DNA from: Neostapfia colusana
Taxonomy: Eukaryota; Streptophyta; Magnoliopsida; Poales; Poaceae
Length of the DNA: 64,000 nucleotides
Direction of reading: 5' to 3'
NCBI GenBank assembly: GCA_030760725.1
Contig: JASWHV010000005.1
Span: 95,920,622 to 95,984,621, forward strand
Below the pieces are notes generated by a model. The model had not been told where the DNA came from, did no database searches, and saw nothing but the letters and a program-made list of their open reading frames with translations. The position numbers and the translations under genes were made by a program. This document shows positions 13,384 to 24,599 of the stretch, one piece after another. How positions within the stretch are numbered: position 1 is the stretch's first letter; every line of letters starts with the position of its first letter.

Positions 13384-16300
13384 TATAAGGGCCCAAGTTT
13401 TTCATTTACTAAAAGTGTTCATCACACCACACACACACCTCATTTGAGGAAATCTTATGAACATCTTTGAAGAGCAAGTAAACACCATCAACAAAGTCAT
13501 TAGATGATAAACTCACAAAATTCAAAAGTGGTATTTCCCACATGCATCATGTAGGGTCTGAGCATATGAAAACTCCTAAACTTTGCTAGGAATGCTCATG
13601 CCAAATTTCACCTAAATCCAAAACCTTTAAGGTATTTTTGGGTATAATTCGAAAGAGGCTAGTTTGAACTTAAATTTAAATTCAAACTCCTTTCACCCAA
13701 TGAATTCAAAAGTGGGATTCATATTCACACTGAGCACATTTTTGTGAGCTCACACACCAATTCTCACTCCATTTGGAGTTGATCTTAACATGAGCTAATT
13801 TGAGCAAATTCAAACAAAGTTTGAATTTCAAACTTCATATGTGCTGTAAATTTCACGTTTTTGCGCCGGTATACAAAAGAGACCGCCAGACCACTTCACA
13901 AAATTCGTGCTACACACCACACCACTCATAACTTAACTTAGTAACCTACTTCTAGACGCCCGTGCGAGTCTATAGGATCAGAAAATTCGGAGAACCATTG
14001 GGTATAGCCAATGTTCTCCGAGTTTTTCTAGTTTTCCCGATTTTTGACCTAGGTCGCACGATGACATGCTAGTTGGAGACGTTACCGAGCTCATTTGAGT
14101 TCATGATGACCTTCCCTAGGGTGCACTGATTCTGTACGACCTTTTGCTCGAGTATTTGAGGTGCTATGGAGCCCGGCCAACATGGCTGAAGTGCTTCCGA
14201 AGACGCCGCTCGTCGCCGGCCATGTTCTGGTTGTTTTCATGTCGAGCTAAGGTCAGCATCATGTTCCCCATGCGGGATTAGGAAGAGGCAGTGAAACTCT
14301 CGAAACTTGGCGCATGGCAGAGCCGATCCAGCGAGCACTCCGGCGAAGGGGGGCGGCGCCTGACCGCGGGAGCGCGAGGTTGAAGACAACCCGCAGGCCC
14401 CGCGTGTCAGCCTTGGTTAACCGCGCACCGGATTCTCTGTGGCTCGGGATCGAGTGCAGCTACACGCATTTAATCGTGTGACCCCATGTGCCAATTCACC
14501 AGAGCGTGACACGTAGCCCCGGACCCACCGGCAGAAATTTAAACTTTTCCTGATTTTCAGATTCTAGTTGAAGCTTAAAACCCACATAACATTGGCTAGG
14601 AAAATCCAAATCGAGTGAACCAAATTTTGTTGGATTCAGCTCTCTGAGTAATTTCCAACAAATCAAGTTTCTTTGGGGAGAAAATTCTGAAATTTAGCCA
14701 GGATGTTCATCATAATATCCCTGAGCTACCATAAAAATTTCAGATTCACCTAATGGTGTGATTAATGAAACTGTTCCAGAGAAAATGAAAAATGTCCAGA
14801 AACATTTTTCAGATTTTCTCTGAATTTGTTTGGCTCATATCTTTTGCTAGAAATCTTCAAATTAGGTTAAACCATTCCCATTAGAACCCCCTGAAATTCT
14901 AGTTTCCAGAAAGTCATGGCTTACTCCATGAAAATCCTTAGAACACCCTAAAAGCTCTAATTAAATCCAAATACACAATTATTTGTGCAGGGCTCAAATG
15001 AGCTTTGCTGCAACTGAAATTTGGTCAATTCTCTGCTTAGGTTGTATCCAAACCACAGTAAAGGTTTCAGAGTCGTTGGGCCTGTCTAGCAGTACTTATA
15101 GTCTTAACAAAATCAACTTTAAACTTGTATGCATTTAAATTGAAACATGTATATATTTATTTCATGTAGTCGCTAAGGTTGAGGAGGAGCCAGAAGTTTT
15201 AGACTTCATAACTCCGGAGGAACAGCTAGCCTACGACCAGCAGCAAAGCAAGCTCCGGCTTGCATTAGCTGTTTTAAAATTTTAATGTTTTAAGAACTTA
15301 CCTTGAGTATCCACTTAATTTATGCATTACAGTCTTGTTTGAAAACCCAAATGCATAGCCAAGAAAACCAGGGTTTTGGGCTTAGGCTTTAAACCTTAAG
15401 TAGCCAATGCAATGCTGAGATTGTGTAGGATTCTGTATAAGTCGAGTAGTTGGAACTGCTCGCGACAATAGGCTAGAGGCACACCACTCGGTTAGAGATA
15501 GCAAATGGAACACATGGCAAGAAAAATGAGACCGAGCGAAGAGTAAGGGGAGCAGGACTTTGGGGCCTGGGTTCCATAGCTCCACTTTTGTTGATTGAGG
15601 ACCGAGCCGCGTGCGGGCCTGTTGAACATTCTAGAACACTACCGAAGACCGACCGCAAATATGGGAACTGGGAAACCGATGTAATTCGGATAGCAATCTA
15701 TTGAGGCATAGCTTGTCGTCCAGAGGGTAGGTTGAGAGCATGAGTTTTAAATTAGCTGGCGGCACTGCAGATGCGCGCACAGAGACCTCTTGCTCGGGAT
15801 GGTAGGACCGGTTCAACACTTGGCTGACGGATGAAAGGTGGTTGTGTACGACGTCCGTGGTGATTGCTGTAGGCAACATCGAGTATGAGCGTATGTGATG
15901 GGTTATTCGGGTAACCCTGCAGGTGTAAATCGATTATAATCACCGTCCCTCACGGTCAGCGAGTACCACTTATTCACTGTACCGTGACGTAGAAAGAACA
16001 GGCTAGAGGTATATTAAAAAAGTTGCTGATTGAAAGATATACTTTAGTTGTTAATGATATATTGTAGTTTAGAGCTAATCAAAGTTATTTTTAACCTCTG
16101 GCAAAGCACATGAGAGAAATGCATTTCTTGTTTAATTGTGGCTTTCTTATGTGCCTTAGCACGAGGTTCTTACACAACTTGTGCTAAAAACTTGAAAGTA
16201 AGGTTCAACTATTTAGGCGTGTCCTTTGCAACTTTCATTCCATTACACAATACAAACCCAGCATGTAGAGTTTCATGTAAGGAAAGATGGGTGAGTTTTG

Positions 16301-16663
16301 CTGAGCCATCATGCTCACTGCTTGTGTTTGAAGCGTTTGAAGGATGCTATGAGGAGGAGGCTCCCAAGGAGGAGACAGAACCCCAAGAGGGCAACCCCAT
16401 CGAGTGGGAGTCGTGCACGGCGCCGTGTTAGTGTGTGCGTGTGTGCTAGTGGGAGCACGTTCACGGGATGAACGTGAAATCTTTTGCTTAGTCTACGCCC
16501 GTGAGTGTAAACTACACATATTTTGTTGTAAACATGTTCAAAACAGTTTATTGTAATAAAACTTTTTCTTCCACTTTGTACCTTTTACGTGAGTTATCCG
16601 GTGTTGTGCAACGCAGCACCCCTCAACGTGATCCGGGCTAGTCGAAACCGTCGGGTCCTCGCA
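13384..16663 (+). repeat. Element B 5' LTR
   Basis: A 3280-bp LTR starting TATAAGGGCCC (usual TG tip altered) and ending CCTCGCA just before the primer site. The conserved R-region palindrome is at 15248-15264. The 97-codon frame at 16138-16431 lies in its 3' part; no protein family is recognised in it and it is treated as chance. Confidence 0.75.
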
Positions 16664-16961
16664 GCGTGGTATCAGAGCCCGCTTGAAGTTTAAAACACTT
16701 CAAAAGGTCATCTTTTCAAAAACTCGGTGAGAAACGAGTTAGTTGCCCATATAAGGATGTTATTATTGTATAGAAAGTGGCAACACTAACCTATTTTCTT
16801 ATGTCAGAAAATCATGCATCTCGGGACGTCATATGTCTTGGGGGTGCATGTAAGCGTTGTCCATCAGTGCGCACAAACTAAAGGGTGGAGCCTCACGGGT
16901 GGCAGGTAACCCAGCCAGATTTAGTATCCACTACGACTCTTCATGTCGTTTGGGGGTATTC
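16664..16961 (+). other. Element B leader, first part
   Basis: Begins with the primer site TGGTATCAGAGCC at 16667-16679 (initiator tRNA-Met). The rest matches A's leader (10200-10510, reverse strand). It is cut at 16961 by the G LTR. The five bases TATTC at 16957-16961 are a possible target duplication with no partner left. Confidence 0.75.
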
Positions 16962-19900
16962 TGTAAAATCCCCAAAAGTGGTAGCAAGAAAATTCAGCTC
17001 ATATACACTTATGAAAAATGAGGGGAATTAAAACTTTGAATTATAATAAGTGTGAGTTCAAAGTGAGGGTTTAGACTTCCCAAAACTTCCAAACATGGAG
17101 ATCTAAATGCACAACTTGGATCTTCATAGTCCAAATATTCATCCTTCCAAATTTCAGCTCATTTGGAGGAGTTTTAATATTTGTTTGGGATTAAAAGGAG
17201 AAGCCCTCTAATCTGAATTTCAAATTCAGTTTAAAATTCCAATTCCCTCAATTTGAAAATTGGGTTTCACAAATGTGTTCTCCACCTTTGAATGAGCAGC
17301 CATGCCAAAAATAGGAAATTTTAGAGCTGGTTTGCTATATTTTTAAGGCAATATAAATTGGAGAATTCAAACTCCTTTTCAAATTCAAATGATCAAACCC
17401 CATTCAAATCCTACACCAGAATTCAAACCATTTGAATTCTGCAAATTCAAACTATGACTTGGGGTTGAAGTCAAGTCTTTAATGTTGAGTTGCTGGGGTA
17501 AAATATCAGAGAAAATTGGATAAGAATTAGAAATAGTGGGGCACAATTGTCAGCCACCCAAAGTAAACCAACCGACTGTTTTTCCTCCTCGGGTGATCAC
17601 CGCGCGCCAGCTCCCGAGCAGCCCGTCGCCCGACGTTGTCCACCGAGCTGCTTCCCCCGACGTCGGTTCACGCGCGTGGCCGGTTATAGCGGCAGCCGAG
17701 TGCCGTATCTGCCCTCATCCTCATTACCCCACAGCCCTCCACGCTCTGTTCGAGCCTCGCGAACCCAAACCCCCGCCAGGCGGAAGAAACCTTCAGCTCA
17801 TCGACGCCCGGCGAGCTCGGCGTGCCTCTCGCGCGGCTGAGCCGCGGGATCGTTGCGCCAGGTCTCTCTCCTGCTCCCCGAAGCCTCAAGTGAACACCAG
17901 CACCGGTGGTTGGCGCCTACGAGCTGGAATTCCCTTCGGAGCTCCGGTGTTGATCGCCTGTACGCCACACCATCGCCCGACGGATTTGCGGCCTCTTCCG
18001 ATCATCAGAAAGGTCCCTGAGGTGCGTGAGGAACCCTTCCTCCTTCCTTTCCACCAGTTCCTGCTTTCTTAGCTCCGGTACCGAGTATTTTGAAGTTTGG
18101 CGCCGGCGGTTCTTTAGGAACCCGAGGACTCTTCGAAGAAATTCGTTGTGCTCGGGGTAGCTCCGCGCTAGATGAGATTAGAGTAGCTCCAGCAAATGCT
18201 TGCGCATCTTCCCGAAGTTCTAGCAGCTCAAACGATCAAGTAGAGGTGCCAGGTACCGAGTTTTTGTCGCCGCCGGCGTTTTGCGGGCTCGGGTCGCCGG
18301 TGAGGTCCCCTCTCCGGTGGGTTTCAGGGAGAGCGAGCTATGGGTCGAGGATGTCCATAGGACACTGGTGCTTTTGGAGCCAACCCTAGCCCGAAAGACC
18401 CACTGTTGAGGGAGAGCGAGGTCGCCAAAGTAATGTTCGGCATGGTCGCCGGTGCAAGCACCTTTCCGGCCGTTGTCATCGGCCCCTGACCCCACCATCA
18501 TGTTCAGCACGGTGTAGAACTCACAGGCGGCGAGTTTGACGAAGTTCGGACCACAGGAACCCTGTCCCGGCGAGCCTCGCCGGCGTGCGCCGCCGCGGAA
18601 GGCGCGGACAGCGCGAGGAAGACGAAGGAGGGCCGGTCCCACCGGTCAGCCTCCGGGTTCGCGCGAGGATCGGTTTATGGCGCCGGATCTGGTGCGGCTG
18701 CGCGGGAATAACCCCGTAGCCCCCGGTATTGCTAAAATCTGACTGGTCCGAATTAAACCAGTGGGCCCAGCCCAATTATTTGAAGTTTCTATTAGAGAAA
18801 TAATTCCAGGAATTAGCTGATCTTTACAAGGCCATAACTTTGTGTAGAAAACTCCAAAAAGAGTGAGACCAATTTTGTTGCGTTCCTCATGAGGAGTACT
18901 TCACAGAGAAACCAAATTTTGGCTATGAAAATGCCCAGGAATTTCTGTTGAATTGTTTTTAGTAAATCCTTTAGGGATTTATTACAGGAGCAAGTCTTTA
19001 TGAAATATTCCCAAATTTGGGTAGAAAATCCTCTTCATAGATACTGATCTCCAGTAAAAATTTAGGCTTCATTGGAGGTCATTTGCTAGGTCAAATTACC
19101 TTCTCAAGTTCAGCCTTTATTTGAAAATTCAAATTTAAACAGAAGCTTTTTCAGAACTCCTGTTTAAGTTCAAAAATTCATATCTCTCTGATGGTAGCTC
19201 AAAAAATGGTGAAACAAATTTTGTTAGAACCATGGAGACTTACCCTAATCAGATCTTCCACCATTAGCTATGTCAAGCTCCTGATTTGGGCTCAAAATTC
19301 AGATAAGCATTGTGCTTGTAGGAATTTTAGAGACTACATTATGCAATGACATGTCTCCATATTTGGCTCAAGTCATCCTTAGAGAGTCTAGTATCCACTG
19401 TAAAAATCCCAAAGCCAATTAAGGATTTTAAATAGCAGTAGCTATGAGTAGAAGTCCAATTCTTATAAATCCTTAATACTTATACATGTATTTTATTACA
19501 TTTCATGATAGTGACCGAAGTTGAGGATACGCCGGAGCCCTTGAACGTCCTCCCACCAGAAGCTGACTTTCCGTTTAACTCGCAACCAGGCAAGCCCCGG
19601 TTTGCACTTAACTACCTTTTATAAAGTTTTCATTTGTATCATTTATGTCTAGGTTGAATGTTTGCATTAGAGTTAGGGTGATTGAAACCCCACTTGCATA
19701 GCCTTTTTAAATCCCATGGAGGGTTGGGTAGTTTACAAACTCGACGAAGTAGAGAATGCCATGCTAATGTATAGGATCTCGGTAGAAGTCGAGTGGTTGG
19801 AAGCTACTCGCGAGATAATACTTATCACATGGGAAGAAAAGAGGTAGATAATGGCTTGAATTATGAAAATGAGACCCAACAGGGGGGATAGGAAGCAGTG

Positions 19901-20280
19901 AGCAGAGGTCTCACGTGCGTAGCCCTGTTGGTGTCGGTTGAGGACCATCCGTGTGCAGCCCTGCTGGACAAGTATCGAACAGTACCGGATGCATACTGGC
20001 ATATAGGAACCAGGAAACCGATGTAATTGGTTAACCTGGGTGTCGAGGCTTACCCAACCGTAAATAGGAGTGGGTTGAGGGTAGCAAGGTGTAAATCTGC
20101 CGGTGGGCACAGTCACGCTCCAGCGGGGACCTCCTACCCGTTACGGATGGACCGGTTCGGCATTTGGGTTGCCTTTGAAAGGTTGTTGCATACAACAGAG
20201 TAGGAAGGGGTGTGGAATCACGCTTCTGAAAGTGGGTGTATGCAACGTGTTATCCGGGTGTGTCTTGATTGCAATCACCG
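16962..20280 (+). repeat. G LTR, 3' end deleted
   Basis: Plus-strand LTR starting TGTAAAATCCC, a relative of G' at the left edge. GC-rich core at about 17570-18760, R-region palindrome at 19589-19606. It ends abruptly at 20280 after TTGCAATCACCG, a point that in G' (about position 200) is followed by more LTR. Its last several hundred bases and any internal region are missing. The 178-codon frame at 17536-18072 lies wholly in the GC-rich core and looks like a composition artefact. Confidence 0.7.
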
Positions 20281-20822
20281 AAACAGGGCAGAGCAAACAC
20301 TCTCTGTAGCTCTCTGTAAATTGAGCATAACTTCCTGCATAAAAATCCAAAAAAAATAGAAAATGAGGTAGTTCTGAAAAGTTCATGAGATGGCTTACAA
20401 CTTTGTAACAGAAAGTTCTGTCAGATTGGGAGCAGAATTAACTGGAATTCTTGGATCAAATCAGTACCTAAAGCAGGGAGGTGCTGTCCAATTTTCTCCA
20501 GAAATCCTGTTAACTTTGATATCTCATAACTTTTGAACCAAGACTGATCTTAGGCCAAGCAAACACTTTCTGGAAAACTATTGAGGTTAGCTTTAACTTT
20601 GATGTTGAGCTCCAGAATTGGTTTTGCTTTAGGATGGTCTAAATCAGGTCTAAATGGAAACTAGTTAAGGCTGTCATATTAGACAGCAGATCAGCCGTCA
20701 AATTTATTTAAATTTGAACCATGTTTCCAAATGATATGAGTTCAATGACATGTTTTATGTTATAACTCGATGGTCTACTGTTCAAATAAATATTTGACAT
20801 TTCTCAAATATGTTTTTTACAG
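20281..20822 (+). other. Element B leader, second part
   Basis: Resumes leader sequence equivalent to D from about 41395 (both hold CATAACTTCCTG followed by AAAAATCC). It ends in a strong pyrimidine tract and TTTTTTACAG at 20813-20822, directly abutting the orf0 ATG: a good 3' splice site. The donor region seen in A, C and D is lost in the deletion at 20280. Confidence 0.6.
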
Positions 20823-21786
20823 ATGACAGCGGATAGACAGTTGGAGAACGGGTGGGTGGTGTCCCACTGTTCTCACCACAGCGGTTATCCGGAAGCATTG
20901 AGGCAAATGCTTCAATATTTCGGGTACAGCAAGATGCCACAGTACCTCGCCAAGGAAGAAGGCGAGGAGGGGAACAAGACGTGGATGATCCATGATTGAA
21001 GTTCCTGCAGGGCCTACGCCACCCGGTTGGGCGCCGTTCACCGTTACGGTGAGAGGTAGACAGCCGGAAGGAATGTGGCAAGTGGCAGCCCGCGACGCCA
21101 TGTCGCGTTTCTGCCAACTACACGTGAGAGCTATGGAGGGCACTCCATACGTGCTCATTCCGGTGGAGGGACGGGCTAATCATGTGTGGGAAGGGAGGTA
21201 CAGGGAGGCAACCGATCCGGGTTGCCCAAGGTACAACCCCGCAGAGGCAAGCCTCAGCATCCAATTGCAAGCAGGAAAGACCGTGATGGACAACCAAGCT
21301 GTCCATACGGAGGGTCTTGCTGCAAGACTTAAAGAAAGTACCAGCTGTGGAGACCACTTCGAGAGTGCTCACAGCGCACTCCGCAATGTGCTCCTTCCGA
21401 TGATTAAGCGATTGAACGAATAGCATAATCAGTTGCATCGTCTGAAGAAGGCGAAGAAGAAAGGCCGTGTCGACATCGCGGCTTTGCAACAGCAGGTGCA
21501 GGCTCTGACCCAGCAGAACGAGGTCCTTACTCAAGAGCAGGGCGACACTATTGAGGAGGGGCAAGGCTGGGAAGAAGACTACAACCAAGCCATGGACGAG
21601 GTGCACGCGTTGAAGGACCTCGTACCTCCGGTCATGGGCATACCGGTGGAAGGTGCCATACCCGTGGTCTTAGGTCTTCCGGCAATGGGAGAACCCGAGC
21701 CAGAATAGGAGGTTGTAGACCCAGAGCCACCAGCAGAGGTACCGGAGGAGGACGACCCGCAGGAGGTCGAGTTCTATTCCGAGTAG
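20823..21786 (+). pseudogene. orf0: accessory protein of unknown function (B)
   Basis: An extra reading frame of about 320 codons between leader and gag. The N-terminal part (from MTADRQLENGWVV) has a LRQMLQYFG block. The middle is tryptophan- and proline-rich (PPGWAPFTVTV, VWEGRYREA). A basic stretch (KKAKKKGR) then leads into a coiled-coil-like segment (about 21470-21560, DIAALQQQVQALTQQNEVL), followed by an acidic, proline-rich tail. It is broken by a frame change near 20990 and by TAG stops at 21421 and 21706. Extra ORFs upstream of gag have been reported in some rice gypsy elements under the name orf0, with no known function. Element E has a counterpart at 62264-63034. I infer a structural or RNA-associated role only from the coiled coil and basic patch. 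Confidence 0.65.
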
Positions 21787-22059
21787 GAGGTTACCGTTGC
21801 CATGTAGGGAAGCAAGTGTGACGTAACCAAAAATTTTGTAACCGGTGACATGTCGTGTAGACAGTAGTGCATGTATAGGTAGTGACGACATGAGCATGAC
21901 TTCTCGGAGACACGAGACTAATGTATCTTGTATAAAGTTTATGTTTTATCAATATATGTGAATGTTGTGCAAATTATTCATGCGTCACATCAATTCCTAC
22001 TGTTTCATATGGAAGTTTAAGTATGACATGTGCTGATCGCTGCTGTTTTGAATTTCAGA
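21787..22059 (+). other. Spacer between orf0 and gag (B)
   Basis: No frame of note. It ends in TTTTGAATTTCAG at 22046-22058, one base before the gag ATG, another 3' splice-site-like sequence. Confidence 0.5.
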
Positions 22060-22114
22060 ATGACTCGTACTCGTGCCAACCCTGACGTTGGGGGTTCTAG
22101 TCAAGGGGGAGAAA
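22060..22114 (+). pseudogene. gag: Element B gag, N-terminal stub
   Basis: Starts MTRTRANPDVGGSSQGGE. The GGSS block aligns with the gag N-termini of C (MEIGGSSRGG) and D (GVGGSSGG), which fixes this as the true start. The frame is interrupted at 22115 by a foreign LTR and resumes near 23030. Confidence 0.75.
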
Positions 22115-22661
22115 TGATAGGAGGATGAGTCCCGATCTTCCGAGAGGTAGGGTAAACACGATTGGCTGGAGATCTCGACGTTGATGATCCAAGGCTCTGA
22201 ATGAACCAAACCCCACAATCACTACACCATTGCTCCGTTGGTTATCACCCGTGTCACACGAATGACCTCGCCATGAAGGCTTATCCCTGCAAGCACAATC
22301 AAGAACACAAGCAAGAACAGAGAAGTTGCAATCAAAACTGAATTGATCACGAATTTGGGGTCTCACAACCGATGATCGGCGACACTGTTCAATGACAGAT
22401 TGTAACTAAGCAAAACCCAGCTGTTTGTGACGGTGGCTAGGGGGTATAAAGGAGGTGGAGGACGACCAGGGGGGTGCTGGGGTCGTGACCTAACCCTAAG
22501 ACACGTACATAATGGACTTGGACTCGATATAAGGCCCAATGGCCCAACTAGGTGATGCAACACCCTGACAGACTCTAAACTTTATATTGTTTCAAAGTTT
22601 CCTGTCGACTCCGAGGGAATTGTGACGTGAGGCCAGTTCCATTGGAAAATTTATCCTATCA
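22115..22661 (-). repeat. 547-bp LTR with 8-bp terminal inverted repeats
   Basis: LTR of the truncated element above, unrelated to the long LTRs around it. The pol fragment lies on its 3'-coordinate side, so this is that element's downstream LTR. Confidence 0.7.
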
Positions 22662-23030
22662 GCTTTCCGTGCATATGTAGAACGTCAAAAACTGAGTCCG
22701 TATGCCTCCTGTGCATCCATTTTAAGGTGGACTGCTCCTGGGCCCGAGTTGGACTCGAGTTTGAGTTGGGCTCGGTCTCTAACTTCTTGTTGGCGTATTT
22801 TATGGTCCTCCACGCCTCCAAACCCCTCTCCATGTATCTCCATGTCCTCTCCATGGTTCCTAATCATAATTAATCCATTAGGTAGCAACATACTCTCAAA
22901 ATTCACATATAAAGATTTGTTCAGGAACGAGCTCACCTCTAAATTCAATTGTCGTGCTTGAGCTCTAGTAATTGGACCTTGCATGTCTACCATGTGAGTG
23001 TTGTGTATATCTGCAGGAGTGATGTCCACA
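22115..23030 (-). mobile_element. Truncated LTR element inside B gag
   Basis: A minus-strand fragment made of a complete 547-bp LTR (22115-22661) and the last part of a polyprotein. The LTR tips are perfect 8-bp inverted repeats (TGATAGGA...TCCTATCA). Upstream on the minus strand (about 23010-22690) lies the motif GPITRAQARQLN, known from C-termini of other plant gypsy Pol proteins. The rest of the element and its other LTR are missing, and the right edge (about 23030) is approximate, placed where B's gag coding resumes. No clear target duplication is visible. Confidence 0.65.
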
Positions 23031-24406
23031 TCAAGAAACCTCCCAACAGCCTCCCGAGGACTCCTCGGGACAGCAACAGCAGCAACAGCAACAACAAACA
23101 CCGCCAACTCCACCGCCAACGGTTACATTGGCCGACATCGTTGCGGCAATGGCGGGTTCTTATCAGCAGCACACGGAGTTGCTGCAAACTCTCATCGCAA
23201 ATACGTCTCGACCAGAGAGGCGTCAAGATCATGAGGAGCGCCAACAGAGCTCCTACTCTGACTTTCTAGCAACTCATCCCCCCGGTATTCTCAAGGGCGG
23301 ATGAACCCCTCGATGCGGACATCTGGCTCCGCACGATGGAGATGAAGTTCGGGCTGCTCCAAGTGAGTGAGCAGTGCAAGACTCAGTTCGTGGTCCAACA
23401 GCTCCAGGGATCCACAAGCGCGTGGTGGGCGAACTACTGTGCTTCACAGCCCACCGACCGAGTTATGACCTGGGCGGAGTTCCGGGCGGCCTTCAGGGCC
23501 TATCACATACCGCCGGGTCTCATGAAGAGGAAGGCGCAGGAGTTCTTACGCCTCCAACAAGGGAGCCAGAACGCGCTGGAATACTCCAGGGCATTGAATG
23601 ATCTTGCGCTCTACACGTCATATCACGCAGATGCCGACGAGAAGTGGCGGGATCAATTCTACCAGGGGCTTAACCTGCTCCTGAAAGACAAGTTGGCGAT
23701 GTTCAATCGCGGCAGCCTCAACGACATAATTGATGCTGCGATTGTTCAGGAGGACTCCGGCAAGGAGTTAGCGGCGGCGGAAAGGAAGCGAAGCGCGCCA
23801 CAGAGCAGCGGAGAAGGAGGTGGTCCTTCTCAAAAATACCGGATGGTGAATCGCCAACCATCGGGTCCACGCTAGGAGCCACCACAGAGGTCGATGCCAT
23901 TCCACAGTCGGCCCTATTCTCCACCGGCGTTCAGACCAGCACTGCCAGCACCACCTCCGCAGCAACAACAGCAGCAGCGGGCGATGCCGCATGCGTATGC
24001 ACCTCAGCAGCCACATGCTACAAATGTGGTCGTCCCGGACACTTTGCCAGTAGTTGTCCAGAGAGGCAAGGCGGCGGAGTTGCACCGCAACTTCCAGGGA
24101 GGAATCAGCCCCGGAACCTACTAATGCGCGGCGGGCAAACCCTAGGCCCGGCACCGTCCACCAACTTGCATAGAGGATGTGCCGTAGGGTGAACCAATCC
24201 TTGCGGGTATGTTCCAACTCCACCAGCATCCCGCCATAGTATTATTTGATTTAGGCGCCACACATAGCTTTTTTAGCCAAGCTTTCATTGCTAAATACAG
24301 CTTGCAAATACTACCCACTGATAGTCCATATTTGATTTGTTCACCGGGTGGGAAGATTTTCAGCAAGCATGATGGTCCCAAAAGAGCCATTATGCTTAGA
24401 GGGTAG
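23031..24406 (+). pseudogene. gag: Element B gag, knuckle and protease
   Basis: A glutamine-rich linker, then capsid sequence (LADIVAAMAG, TMEMKFGLLQVSEQC, WAEFRAAFRAYHIPPG) with one frame change near 23280. The main open stretch is 23336-23875, ending in TAG. The CCHC knuckle CYKCGRPGHFASSC is at 24016-24057 in another frame. Protease remains follow from about 24209; the active site, normally DSG, reads DLGATHSF (24248 on), so the fold is recognisable but an essential serine position is altered. Stops and frame changes make the region non-coding today. Role in the family: particle assembly, RNA binding and polyprotein cleavage. Confidence 0.8.
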
Positions 24407-24599
24407 AGTATACCCTACGTCTCTCATAAATTTAGAGGGATAAAAGGTCGATGTCATCTTAGAGTTGTCGTGGTTAACCTGCCACAGCGCTGTTTTAGAC
24501 ACCGTCCTCCAAGTTGTGCACTTGAACTCAGAAATGCACTAATCTCATTCCTTATTTCTTGGCAGTCCAGAAATAAAACATCCAAGTGTGTATCAATCC

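Noticed and set aside
16138..16431. 97-codon frame near the end of B's 5' LTR
   Set aside because: Lies in LTR sequence just before the primer site. No homology is recognised and no partner LTR copy is available to test it.
17536..18072. 178-codon plus-strand frame and overlapping frames in the G LTR
   Set aside because: It lies entirely in the GC-rich LTR core, where stops are rare. The composition is proline/arginine-rich and no domain is recognisable.
22685..23119. 144-codon minus-strand frame read as one gene
   Set aside because: Only the part below about 23030 is real pol C-terminus; the rest is antisense to B's glutamine-rich gag linker.
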